Of a stretch of 64,000 nt of DNA, positions 25,962 to 34,348 are shown one piece after another. The position numbers were made by a program, and so were the translations under genes. The stretch is from NCBI GenBank assembly GCA_963721305.1, contig CAVRIR010000005.1:992001-1056000 (forward strand), read 5' to 3'. The notes under the pieces are model-generated. The model was not told where the DNA came from and ran no database searches. It saw only the letters and a list, made by a program, of their open reading frames with translations. Position 1 is the first letter of the stretch. The number at the start of each line of letters is the position of its first letter. The stretch is from DATAES01 sp963721305 (GTDB lineage Bacteria; Actinomycetota; Acidimicrobiia; Acidimicrobiales; JACDCH01).

Positions 25962-27994
25962 CAGTCCACCCCGGTGAGCGCCGGCTCGGACTCATCGGGC
26001 TCTTCGGACTCGGACGCCGGCGGCTGCTCCTCGTCGTCGTGACCTGTCCGGATCGGTGCCGACACCGGATCGAGCGGATCACGACGGCGTCCCGGCCACG
26101 CCGCGAGCGCAGCACCCATGGCCATGATCGCGCCGCCGATCCACATCCAGACTGCGAGCGGCTCGATGATCACCCGCACGTTGACGACGTCACCATCGGC
26201 CGGTGCGGTGAGCAGTGAGAGGTACACGTCGTCGACGAGCGACGTGTGCACGGACGGAGTGCCGATCGCTTGGCTGTTCGTCGGGTACTGCCGCAGCGCC
26301 GGCGCGAACGTCCTGCCTCCGTCGACTCGGATGTTGGCCGCAACGCTCGTGTAGCGGTCGTTCACGGAGGACGAGCTCTTCACGTACTCGAGCTCGTGTC
26401 CCTCGATCTCGACCTTCTGTCCGGGGGTGAACCGGATCTCGCGAGAGGTCTGGAACGTCGAGCTCGAGATGAAGCCGACGACCAGGACGACCACGCCGAG
26501 GTGGACGATCATCCCGCCGTTGGCGCGACCGATGAACCCCCGCCATCCCTGCCGCCGCGTCGCCAGCACGACCTGCCGGAGCGCCGACCCAGCGGCGAAA
26601 CCGCCGAGACCGAACGCGGCGAGCGGGGCCAGGCCGCGCGCGCCGATGAGCACCGCGAAGACGAGGGCACCGACACCCACCCATGCGGGCCACTGCAGTC
26701 GGTGCGCGAGCGTGTCCATCGTGGTCTTGCGCCACGGCAACACAGGCGCGACAGCCATCAGCGCGAGCAGGAACAGACCGAGGATCATTCCGAAGAAGTC
26801 GAACCACGGTCGGCCGACGGACAGTTGCTCGCCGTTGACTGCCTCGACGATCAACGGCCACACCGTGCCGAGCAGCACCGCGAACGCGAACACCGCGAAG
26901 AACAGGTTGTTGTAGAGGAAGGCGGCTTCGCGCGACAGCGGCGAGTCGATGCGGCCGGGCGACCGCAGGCGATCGCCGCGCCAACCGATCAACCCCGCGC
27001 TCACGAGCACGACAAAGGCGAAGAAGAGGAGGATCCACACGCCGATGCTCGACTCGGTGAACGCGTGCACCGAGTCGAGGACGCCGGACCTCGTGAGGAA
27101 CGTGCCGAGGATGGTGAGCGAGAACGTCGCGCACAGGAGCGCGAGGTTCCACACGCGCAACATGCCGCGCCTCTCCTGCACCATGACCGAGTGGATGTAC
27201 GCGGTGGCCGTCAACCACGGCAGGAACGACGCGTTCTCGACCGGGTCCCACGCCCACGCGCCGCCCCAACCGAGCACCTCGTAGCTCCACCAGGAGCCGA
27301 GCACGATGCCGATGGTGAGGAAGCCCCACGCGAACAACGTCCACCGCCTCGTCTCGAGCAACCAGCCTTCACCGAGGCGCCCCGTTGCGAGCGCGGCGAT
27401 CGCGAACGCGAACGGAACGGTGAAGCCGACATAGCCGAGGTACAGCATCGGCGGGTGGATCACCATCAGGATGTGGTTCTGCAGCAGCGCGTTCGGCCCC
27501 GGGCCGTCGTAGCCGGGACCGATGGCGAACGGCGTCGCCTTGAACGGGTCCGCCGGGCCGATGTTCGGCAGCATCAAGCCGAAGAAGAACGTCGAGACGA
27601 CGAACATCGTGAGCGTCGCCCATCCGACGAGCGAGTCAGTCGCCCGCTTGCGGAACTTGATCGCGGCAGCGACGAGGTACCCCGCGAGGATGGTCGTCCA
27701 CAGGATGATCGATCCCTCGAGCGCCGACCACATCGTCGCCACGTTGAAGGGGAACGGCGTGTGCCTGCTCGAGTTGTTGGCGACGAACGCGATCGACCAG
27801 TCGTGCGTGAGGAGCGCGCGCTCCATGAAGCCGAACGCCATCAACGCGCCGAGGCCGACCATCCAGACATAGGTGCGGCCGGCGACGAGCAGTTTCGGAC
27901 GGCGCTTGGTGAGCCCGACCGCGATCGTCACGATCCCACCGATGGACGCGACGAAGCCGAGGATGATCCCCGCGGAACCGAGGGCAGCGTTCAT
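25961..27994 (-). CDS. ccmF: Cytochrome c heme lyase CcmF
   Basis: CcmF ligates heme from holo-CcmE to apocytochrome c. The 677 residues are a polytopic membrane protein with about 15 segments and contain the WWD-type tryptophan-rich motif SWWSYEVLGWGGAWAWDPVEN, the GYVGFTVPFAFAIAAL region, SGVLDSVHAFTESSIGVWIL and the periplasmic C-terminal domain with RQYPTNSQAIGTPSV. Full length for the family. It starts 1 base after the corrected ccmE stop. Confidence 0.95.
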   Translation of the reverse strand: MNAALGSAGIILGFVASIGGIVTIAVGLTKRRPKLLVAGRTYVWMVGLGALMAFGFMERALLTHDWSIAFVANNSSRHTPFPFNVATMWSALEGSIILWTTILAGYLVAAAIKFRKRATDSLVGWATLTMFVVSTFFFGLMLPNIGPADPFKATPFAIGPGYDGPGPNALLQNHILMVIHPPMLYLGYVGFTVPFAFAIAALATGRLGEGWLLETRRWTLFAWGFLTIGIVLGSWWSYEVLGWGGAWAWDPVENASFLPWLTATAYIHSVMVQERRGMLRVWNLALLCATFSLTILGTFLTRSGVLDSVHAFTESSIGVWILLFFAFVVLVSAGLIGWRGDRLRSPGRIDSPLSREAAFLYNNLFFAVFAFAVLLGTVWPLIVEAVNGEQLSVGRPWFDFFGMILGLFLLALMAVAPVLPWRKTTMDTLAHRLQWPAWVGVGALVFAVLIGARGLAPLAAFGLGGFAAGSALRQVVLATRRQGWRGFIGRANGGMIVHLGVVVLVVGFISSSTFQTSREIRFTPGQKVEIEGHELEYVKSSSSVNDRYTSVAANIRVDGGRTFAPALRQYPTNSQAIGTPSVHTSLVDDVYLSLLTAPADGDVVNVRVIIEPLAVWMWIGGAIMAMGAALAAWPGRRRDPLDPVSAPIRTGHDDEEQPPASESEEPDESEPALTGVD

Positions 27995-28517
27995 CTATGG
28001 CGCGTCTGAGGAGACCCGGTCGGGGTTCTGCTCTTTGTAGTCGGCCGTGTGCTTGATGAGGATGGCTGTCGCTGGTGAAGAACTGGCCGCTCTGGTCCCA
28101 GTGACCTTCGAGCACGACGGGAATGCCGGGCTTGAAGAGCTCGGGCGGATCTCCGCCGATGTGGTGCACGGGCACGGTGGCGTTGTTGAACGCGATCGTG
28201 AAGTCGACCTCGTTGCCTACCTTCGCGACGTCGTTCTGCACTGTTCCCTGCACGCGGAAGCGACGGGTGCCGAGGCTCGCCTTCTGCGCGACCGCCTCGT
28301 CGGCGTTGCGGTAGTAGAGCGCCGCGCTGTTGAGACCCTGGAACACGACGTAGCCGATCGCGGCGAGGATCAGGACGAGCAGCACGTACACGCTCGGCTT
28401 GCGCTTGCGCCGGCGACGGGGCGCCTCTGGCTCGCCGAGCGTGCGCGGCGTGAGATCTGGTTCAGGTCCTGCATCGGGAGTGGAATCGGACTCGGTCCTC
28501 GGGACGGTCACATCCAT
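27995..28517 (-). pseudogene. ccmE: Heme chaperone CcmE, broken by one frameshift near the heme-binding site
   Basis: CcmE binds heme covalently through a histidine and passes it to CcmF. From the ATG at 28517 the frame gives a Pro-rich tail, a membrane anchor (SVYVLLVLILAAIGYVVFQGL) and the OB-fold with RRFRVQGTVQNDV and PGIPVVLEGHWDQ. After FFTSD the frame is lost at about 28062-28068. Removing one base restores ILIKHTADYKEQNPDR, which contains the family's HxxxY heme site, and a stop that abuts the ccmF start. Length 523 = 3x174+1. Because the whole cluster is intact, an error in the sequence is the better explanation. Confidence 0.88.
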
Positions 28518-28636
28518 CGACGGCGCTCCGGTGGCACTTGCTTCGACAGCGAGCGTCCCTTGACGAGGACGTTCACGGCGTACGCGAACAACACGGCGAA
28601 CACGAGGACGTAGCCGACGGTGACGTAGCCCCACAT
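28508..28636 (-). CDS. ccmD: CcmD-like small membrane protein (42 residues)
   Basis: This short gene fits between ccmC and ccmE. It reads MWGYVTVGYVLVFAVLFAYA and continues with VNVLVKGRSL and a basic tail, the CcmD pattern of one membrane helix followed by a charged end. CcmD helps release holo-CcmE from the CcmABC complex. Its stop overlaps the ccmE start by 10 bases and its ATG is 2 bases after the ccmC stop, so coupling is likely. Confidence 0.8.
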   Translation of the reverse strand: MWGYVTVGYVLVFAVLFAYAVNVLVKGRSLSKQVPPERRRWM

Positions 28637-28638
28637 GT

Positions 28639-29409
28639 TCACGACGACACCTCCGCCGGTGCGGGCGTCATGTCGACGATGCCGGCTTCGGCCCGTCGTT
28701 CGGAGATGGCGAGATCGAGACCGGCGAGCTCGACTTCATCCTCGAGCCACGCGACGCGGAACCGGTGGACGAGGAACCACAGGAAGCTCAGCAGCGCGAC
28801 CACGATCCCGCAGACGAGCGTGAACAGCATCATCCCGGAGATCTCCGAGCTGAGGCTGAGCGTCGCCGTCTGGTGCAGTCCGCGCCACCAGCTGACGGAG
28901 AGGTACACGATCGGCACGTCGATGAACGCGAGCAGCGCGACGTACGCCGACCGCCGGTTGCGCACCTCCATGTCGGCCGGCAGGTGCCGCACGACGAGGT
29001 AGCCGAGATACAGGAGGAACAGGAGTGAGAACGTCGTGAGCCGCGCGTCCCACGTCCAGTAGACGCCCCACACCGGCCGCCCCCAGACCATGCCGGTCAC
29101 GAGCGTGAGCCCGGTGTAGACGAGACCGACTTCGGCGGCGGACACCGCGACCGTGTCCCACCAACGGGACTTCTTCCACAGGTACATCAAGCTGCCGAGG
29201 GTGCACAGCCCGAAGCCGACGTTCATGGCGATGGCGACGGGGACATGGAGGTAGATCAACCTCGCCGCGTCGCCCTGATTCGCGTCAGGGCCGGTGACGA
29301 CAAGGGCGAGCACGAGCACGATCGCCGCGCCCGCGAGGGTGACCAGACCGAGCAGCCGCGTCGCGCGCGATCCCGTGTGTGCGGGAACCGTTGCTTCGGG
29401 CTCGATCAA
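28639..29409 (-). CDS. ccmC: Heme exporter/lyase subunit CcmC
   Basis: CcmC attaches heme to CcmE at the outer face of the membrane. The 256 residues have six membrane segments, IYLHVPVAIAMNVGFG with a heme-ligand histidine, and the WWD-type motif PVWGVYWTWDARLTTFSLLFLLYL, then SVSWWRGLHQTATLS with a second conserved histidine. The TTG at 29409 is chosen: it overlaps the ccmB stop as TTGA and has GGAGGAG just upstream. Confidence 0.92.
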   Translation of the reverse strand: MIEPEATVPAHTGSRATRLLGLVTLAGAAIVLVLALVVTGPDANQGDAARLIYLHVPVAIAMNVGFGLCTLGSLMYLWKKSRWWDTVAVSAAEVGLVYTGLTLVTGMVWGRPVWGVYWTWDARLTTFSLLFLLYLGYLVVRHLPADMEVRNRRSAYVALLAFIDVPIVYLSVSWWRGLHQTATLSLSSEISGMMLFTLVCGIVVALLSFLWFLVHRFRVAWLEDEVELAGLDLAISERRAEAGIVDMTPAPAEVSS

Positions 29410-30074
29410 GACTCCTCCAACAGCGACCCGAAGGCGAGAACCCCGAAGGCCACATAGATCACGGCAAATGTGGTCAGCAGGACCACCCAAGACCATCCGT
29501 CCGCCACGCTCTGGCCGAGCGCAGCCTCGAAGGCCCGAGTGGCACCGAGCAACACCGGTGCGACAACCGGGAGCAGCAGGAGCGGGAGGAGCGTCTCTCG
29601 CACCCGCAGGCCGGCCGCGAGCACGCCGTAGAGGCTACCGGCGGCCGCGAGCCCGATGGTCGCGACCACGCAGGTCGTGACCAGCAGGAGCCAGCCGGAC
29701 AACGTCGTGCTGTAGAGGACGACCACGCCGATGCCGAGCACGACCTCGAGGCCCGCGAGCTCGAGCGCGACGGCGCCGGCCTTGCCCAGGAAGATGCCGG
29801 CCGGATTGAGCCCGGACAGGCGCAGCGCGTCGCGGTTGCCGTCCACCGCTTCGAGAGCGAACGAGCGCTGCACCGCCAGCAGTGCCGAGAACAGGATCGC
29901 CACCCAGAACAGGCCCGCGGTCGCTCGCTGCAGGACGCCGGTGTCCGGGTCGAGCGCGAAGGCGAAGAGGATGAGGACGAGGATGCCGAACGGCGCCACC
30001 TGGTTCGTGGTGACCCGGCTGCGCCACTCGATGCGCAGGTCCTTTCCCGCGATCAGCGCGGCATCACGGAACAC
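29406..30074 (-). CDS. ccmB: Heme exporter membrane subunit CcmB
   Basis: The 222-residue polytopic protein has the CcmB opening ALIAGKDLRIEWRSR, six predicted membrane segments and the family stretches FWVAILFSALLAVQRSFALE and LRVRETLLPLLLLPVVAPVLLGAT. It is the permease of the CcmABCD complex that releases holo-CcmE. Its start overlaps the end of ccmA by 11 bases. Confidence 0.93.
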   Translation of the reverse strand: MFRDAALIAGKDLRIEWRSRVTTNQVAPFGILVLILFAFALDPDTGVLQRATAGLFWVAILFSALLAVQRSFALEAVDGNRDALRLSGLNPAGIFLGKAGAVALELAGLEVVLGIGVVVLYSTTLSGWLLLVTTCVVATIGLAAAGSLYGVLAAGLRVRETLLPLLLLPVVAPVLLGATRAFEAALGQSVADGWSWVVLLTTFAVIYVAFGVLAFGSLLEES

Positions 30075-30849
30075 CGAGCACCTCCTGCTCGCTCCCCGTG
30101 TCGTTCCCGGCGTCGATCTGGCGTCGATCTCCCCCGATATCCGGGGTTTCCGACGCCAGCTCGGCAGGAGTCGGCGGGATGGGGCCGGTGACGACGGTCC
30201 CGCCGGCGATGGAGATGGTGCGGTCGGCGATGGCGCCGGCCCGGTCGAGCTCGTGGGACGCGAGGATCACGGTGGCGCCGGCATCGGCGGCGGAACGGAT
30301 GAGGCGGTCGATCGCGTTGCGGCCGCCCTGGTCGAGACCGGCGTGGGGCTCGTCGAGCAGCCACAGCTCGCTGCGGCGGGCCACGAGCGCGGCGATGGAC
30401 GTCCGCCGCCGCTGGCCGGCCGAGAGCTTCGCGACCACAACGTCGGCCAGCCGGCCGTCGAGACCGAGAGCGGTCAAGGCGGCGTCGGCCTCGGCCTGGG
30501 TGGCACCGCAAGCACGGGCCCAGAAACGGACGTTGTCGGCCACGGTCAGATCCTCGTAGAGGCCGGTGGCGTGGGCGAGGAGCCCGACGCGGCGGCGCAC
30601 CGCGGTGCGGTCGGCGGATTCCCGCAAGTCACATCCGAGGACCACGGCTTCGCCCGAAACGACTGGAACCAGACCGGCGCAGGTGCGCAGGAGGGTCGTC
30701 TTGCCGGCGCCGTTCGACCCTTGCACGAGCACGACCTCGCCTCGACCCACGTCGAGGTCGATCCCGGCGAGTGCGGGGAATCGACCGAGCAGCGAGACCG
30801 CGGCGCGGAGACGGACCACGTGGTCCTGGTCCTTGGCAACGGGCTCCAT
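30064..30849 (-). CDS. ccmA: ABC transporter ATP-binding protein CcmA
   Basis: The 261 residues contain Walker A VQGSNGAGKTTLLRTCAG, the ABC signature KLSAGQRRRTSIAALVAR, Walker B ELWLLDEPHAGLD and the switch histidine in ILASHELDRA. It powers release of holo-CcmE. A promoter for the nine-gene ccm run probably lies in the 101-base gap to the divergent sortase gene. Confidence 0.93.
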   Translation of the reverse strand: MEPVAKDQDHVVRLRAAVSLLGRFPALAGIDLDVGRGEVVLVQGSNGAGKTTLLRTCAGLVPVVSGEAVVLGCDLRESADRTAVRRRVGLLAHATGLYEDLTVADNVRFWARACGATQAEADAALTALGLDGRLADVVVAKLSAGQRRRTSIAALVARRSELWLLDEPHAGLDQGGRNAIDRLIRSAADAGATVILASHELDRAGAIADRTISIAGGTVVTGPIPPTPAELASETPDIGGDRRQIDAGNDTGSEQEVLGVP

Positions 30850-30950
30850 GAGACGACGCGAGGCTACTGGCGCCCCGAATCCTCGACCAAGGCGGGGTTT
30901 CCGCCGGCCTGATCCTGAGCAGGCGCCCAGCCACCCTACGATCTTCGGCC

Positions 30951-31907
30951 GTGCGGCTGGCGAGGGTGCTCGGGGCGATCGGGCGGACGATGATCACCCT
31001 CGGCGTGCTGATCCTGCTCTTCGTGGCGTATCAGCTGTGGGGCACCGGCATCCGCGAGGCGCAGGCGCAGGACCGCCTGCAGCACCAGTTCGACAAGCAG
31101 CTGTCCGACGCGTCCAACGGCGACGGGGGCGACAGCGCAGTCGTCGGCGATCCGACGTCGTCGGGATCACACGGCTCGACGCCGCCCGACTCGGCAACCT
31201 CGGTCCCGGCGACCGCGACCTCGGTGGCACCAACGAGCCAGGCGCCGTCCGAGGGCGGGGTCGTGGGCAAGATCGAGATCCCGAAGATCGGACTGACCGC
31301 GTACGTCATCGAGGGCGTCGAGACGGACGATCTCAAGAACGGACCGGGTCACTACCCCGGTACGCCGCTGCCCGGACAGAAGGGCAACGCGGCGATCGCC
31401 GGACACCGGTCCACGTACGGCGCACCGTTCGCGAACGTGGACAGCCTCAAAGCCGGCGACACGATCACGGTGACCACCCTCCAGGGGGTGTTCAACTATT
31501 CGGTCACGGGACAGGAGATCGTGTCCCCGAGCGACGTCGCGGTGCTCAACCCAACGGACGACAACGAGCTGACGCTCACCGCCTGCCACCCGAAGTACAG
31601 CGCGAGCAAGCGCATCATCATCCACTCGCAATTGCTGGGAATCGCATTGCCCGCGGCCCCGGACACCGCCAACCCGAGCGCGAGTACGGCTGCTCCGACG
31701 CTCGATGCCAATGCGAGCGGCAAGCAGGCGCCCAGGATGCCCGTGTTGCTGTTCGGATTGCTCTGCGCCGGCATCTGGGTGCTCGCATGGTTGGTCGGCA
31801 AGCGTTGGCGGAGGTGGCCCGCCTACCTCATCGGCCTGCCGTTCTTCCTCGTGGCGCTCTTCTACTTCTTCGAGAACTTCTCGAGATTGCTTCCTGCGAA
31901 CTACTGA
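30951..31907 (+). CDS. Sortase (class E/D-like) with C-terminal membrane helices
   Basis: Sortases cut a C-terminal sorting signal and attach proteins to the cell wall. The 318 residues have an N-terminal membrane segment (ITLGVLILLFVAYQLWG), a Ser/Thr/Pro linker, then the catalytic domain with KIEIPKIGLTAYVIEGV, the histidine motif AIAGHRSTYGAPF, and the cysteine motif LTLTACHPKYSASKRIII holding the active-site Cys and the downstream Arg. Two more membrane segments lie at the C-terminus, which is less usual. No sorting substrate is evident next to it. Confidence 0.88.
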   Translation: MRLARVLGAIGRTMITLGVLILLFVAYQLWGTGIREAQAQDRLQHQFDKQLSDASNGDGGDSAVVGDPTSSGSHGSTPPDSATSVPATATSVAPTSQAPSEGGVVGKIEIPKIGLTAYVIEGVETDDLKNGPGHYPGTPLPGQKGNAAIAGHRSTYGAPFANVDSLKAGDTITVTTLQGVFNYSVTGQEIVSPSDVAVLNPTDDNELTLTACHPKYSASKRIIIHSQLLGIALPAAPDTANPSASTAAPTLDANASGKQAPRMPVLLFGLLCAGIWVLAWLVGKRWRRWPAYLIGLPFFLVALFYFFENFSRLLPANY

Positions 31908-31925
31908 CCGGCTGAGACTGATGTC

Positions 31926-32507
31926 GTGCGCGCGGCCGTCCTGATCGTGCCGGCACTGCTCGTGCTCGGCGCCTGCTCGGGGTCGCACGGCAACGCCGCC
32001 GGGTCGACGGCATCGAAGCCGCTCGATCCGTTCGCGACCACCGCTTCGGGGGTCTCGACAGTGCCCTCATCGTCCGGGCCCTCGTCATCCGGACAATCGT
32101 CGTCCGCCGTGCCGGCAACCACCGCGAGGGCGGCGCCGGCACTCGCGGTCGGCCAGTGCTTCGACACCGACAGCTTCACGCCCGACTCGACGCTGGATCT
32201 TTCATCCGCCCGAGTGGTCGACTGCGCGCAGCCGCATCAGCAAGAGGTGTACGCGGTCGCGGTCGAGCCGTCGGATCCGGGCGCGCCGTATCCCGGTGAC
32301 GCGACGTTCGCCGCGTTCGCCGACGACAGCTGCCTCGCCGCGTTCCAGCCCTACACCGGCATCGACTACCAGACGTCTCGCTACGACATCGCGAACGCTC
32401 GTCCCGACGCGACCGCATGGAACCACGGTGACCGCACGGTCGTCTGCGCGCTGCACGACGCGGACTTCGCCGAGCTGACCGGCTCGGCGGGCGCCACGTC
32501 CGGCTGA
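31926..32507 (+). CDS. Septum formation family lipoprotein
   Basis: The 193 residues begin with a lipoprotein signal ending in VLGAC, then a Ser/Thr-rich linker, then a domain with VGQCFDTDS, VVDCAQPHQQEVYAV, DSCLAAFQPYTG and VCALHDADFAELTGS, the four-cysteine pattern of the actinobacterial septum-formation family. It sits outside the membrane. It follows the sortase gene by 18 bases, likely the same transcript. Its stop abuts the stop of the convergent hydratase. Confidence 0.82.
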   Translation: MRAAVLIVPALLVLGACSGSHGNAAGSTASKPLDPFATTASGVSTVPSSSGPSSSGQSSSAVPATTARAAPALAVGQCFDTDSFTPDSTLDLSSARVVDCAQPHQQEVYAVAVEPSDPGAPYPGDATFAAFADDSCLAAFQPYTGIDYQTSRYDIANARPDATAWNHGDRTVVCALHDADFAELTGSAGATSG

Positions 32508-33248
32508 TCAGGCGCCGCGGAACTCGGGCGGGCGGCGATCGCGGAACGAAGCCAAGCCTTCGCGCAGGTCGTTGCTCGACCACGCGCGCCGGAACGCGTC
32601 GGCGACATCGGGATCGTTGCCGAGCTCGGGCTCGAGCTTGTTCAACGCGATCTTGTGACCCTGGATGGTGAGCGGCGCGAGGTGCGCGATCTCGTCCGCC
32701 CATGCGAGCGCGTCGTCGAGGTTGCCCGCTCGTTGCGCGAGACCGAGCCGGACCGCGTCGTCACCGTCCAGGACTTCGGCCGCGAGCAGCATGGCGCGCG
32801 CCGGACCGTGGCCGGCGAAGAGCGCGAGGCGCTGCACCGTCCAGTGGTCGACCATGAGCCCGAGCTTCGCGGCAGGGATGCCGAACCGAGCGCGTGGCGT
32901 CGCGATCCTGAGGTCACAAGCGATCGCCAACTGCGTGCCTGCGCCGAGCGCGGCGCCATCGACCGCGGCGATCGTCGGCAACGGCGCGTCGCGCAGCCGG
33001 TCGAGCACGCCGCGCAGCACCGACGCGAACGCCTCGTTCTCGAGCCCGGTGAGGTCAGCGCCGGCACAGAAGTGGCCGTCCGCACCCGTCAACACCAACA
33101 CGCGTGTCGACGGCGCCGCAGCCGTCACGCGATCGATCGCGGCCGTGAGTTGCTCGAGTGCTTCGTGATCGACCGCGTTGCGACGCTCGGGTCGATCGAT
33201 CGTCACGAGCGCAACCGCGCCGCGCTGGTCGAGATGGATCACAGGCAC
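32508..33248 (-). CDS. Enoyl-CoA hydratase/isomerase family protein
   Basis: The 246 residues of the crotonase fold have ALVTIDRPERRNAVDHEALEQL, the oxyanion-hole stretch GADGHFCAGADLTGLENE, and VDGAALGAGTQLAIACDLRIATPRARFGIPAAKLGL. One glutamate position typical for hydratases appears replaced, so an isomerase or other crotonase reaction is possible. It lies one base after the biotinyl carrier gene, same strand, forming a two-gene operon. Confidence 0.9.
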   Translation of the reverse strand: MPVIHLDQRGAVALVTIDRPERRNAVDHEALEQLTAAIDRVTAAAPSTRVLVLTGADGHFCAGADLTGLENEAFASVLRGVLDRLRDAPLPTIAAVDGAALGAGTQLAIACDLRIATPRARFGIPAAKLGLMVDHWTVQRLALFAGHGPARAMLLAAEVLDGDDAVRLGLAQRAGNLDDALAWADEIAHLAPLTIQGHKIALNKLEPELGNDPDVADAFRRAWSSNDLREGLASFRDRRPPEFRGA

Positions 33249-33249
33249 G

Positions 33250-33465
33250 TCATCCGTCGATGACGGCGACGAGGTCGCCTTCCTGGACCTGTCCGGACTC
33301 CTCGACCGCGACCTCCGAGACCGTGCCCGCGACCGGAGCGACGACGGGGATCTCCATCTTCATCGACTCGAGGATCACGAGCTCGTCGCCCACGTCGACC
33401 CGCTGGCCGACCGCAACTCGCACCTTCCAGACGTTCGCCGTGATCTCCGCTCGCACCTCAGCCAC
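33250..33465 (-). CDS. Biotin/lipoyl carrier protein (BCCP-like, 71 residues)
   Basis: A stand-alone biotinyl domain: the whole protein is one hammerhead fold with the biotinylation site VILESMKMEIPVVAPVAGTV and QVQEGDLVAVIDG. The GTG at 33465 gives the typical length of about 70 residues. The acyl-CoA carboxylase carboxyltransferase gene at 34.3 kb is a natural partner; no biotin carboxylase gene is in the window. Confidence 0.9.
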   Translation of the reverse strand: MAEVRAEITANVWKVRVAVGQRVDVGDELVILESMKMEIPVVAPVAGTVSEVAVEESGQVQEGDLVAVIDG

Positions 33466-33519
33466 GGGCCGGGACCCTACAGGTAGTGTCCGTGCCGGCT
33501 GAGCGGGAGGGCACGCACT

Positions 33520-34311
33520 ATGGACTTGCACGGCAGGCGAGTCATGATCACGGGCGCGTCGCGGGGCATCGGCGAAGGGCTCGCTCGCCGATTCGCGGCG
33601 GAAGGTGCGAACGTCGCGCTCGTCGCGCGCTCTGCGGACGCGATCCAGAAGCTCGCCGCCGATCTCGGTGGCACCGCACATCCCGCCGACCTCGGTGATC
33701 CCACGCAGGTGGCGACGTTGATCAACCACATCGAGGACGAGGCCGGCCCCATCGACGTGCTCGTCAACAACGCCGGCATCGACATCGAGGCAGCGTTCTG
33801 GGATCACCCCGCGCAGGACGTCACGAGCATCGTGCAGATCAACCTGGCCACTCCGATGGAGCTGTGCCGTCAGGTGATCCCGCGGATGCTGCGCCGCGGC
33901 CGCGGCCACATCGTCAACATCTCGTCGATGGCATCGTGCGCGGTCTATCCGGGCCTCACCGCGTACTCGACGACGAAGTCAGGTCTGACGCACTTCACCG
34001 CGGGTTTGCGAGCGGATCTGAAGAAGCTGCCGATCAAGACGACGGTGGTCGAGATGGCGGGCGTCCCGACAGACATGCTCAAGAGCGTCGACAACTACAA
34101 GCCGACGAAGGACAGCTTCAAGCGCGGTTACCGCTTGCACCTCGTGACGGATACCCCCGTCGACGTCATCGCCGAGGCGACCGTCGAGGCGGTCGTGAAG
34201 GAGCACCGCCACGTCCGCTACCCGAAGCGTGCGGTGCTGTTTCCGATCCTCAGTGAAGCACCCCGCCGGATGGTCGAGCTGATGTTGACCGGCGTCAAGC
34301 CCCGCGCCTGA
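33520..34311 (+). CDS. Short-chain dehydrogenase/reductase
   Basis: The 263 residues show the Rossmann nucleotide motif VMITGASRGIGEGLA, the NNAGIDI stretch, INISSM-type serine (VNISSMASCAVYPG) and the catalytic YSTTK. It uses NAD(P)H to oxidise or reduce a hydroxyl or carbonyl group; the C-terminus (HVRYPKRAVLFPILSEAPRRM) resembles SDRs acting on lipids. Divergent from the biotinyl carrier. Confidence 0.92.
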   Translation: MDLHGRRVMITGASRGIGEGLARRFAAEGANVALVARSADAIQKLAADLGGTAHPADLGDPTQVATLINHIEDEAGPIDVLVNNAGIDIEAAFWDHPAQDVTSIVQINLATPMELCRQVIPRMLRRGRGHIVNISSMASCAVYPGLTAYSTTKSGLTHFTAGLRADLKKLPIKTTVVEMAGVPTDMLKSVDNYKPTKDSFKRGYRLHLVTDTPVDVIAEATVEAVVKEHRHVRYPKRAVLFPILSEAPRRMVELMLTGVKPRA

Positions 34312-34348
34312 GCCCCCGACTGCCGTTCTCGGGTCGACATTCGGCTGT

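Noticed and set aside
26246..28009. A 587-codon plus-strand frame
   Set aside because: Antisense to ccmF, dominated by Arg, Glu, Asp and His; ccmF has full family features.
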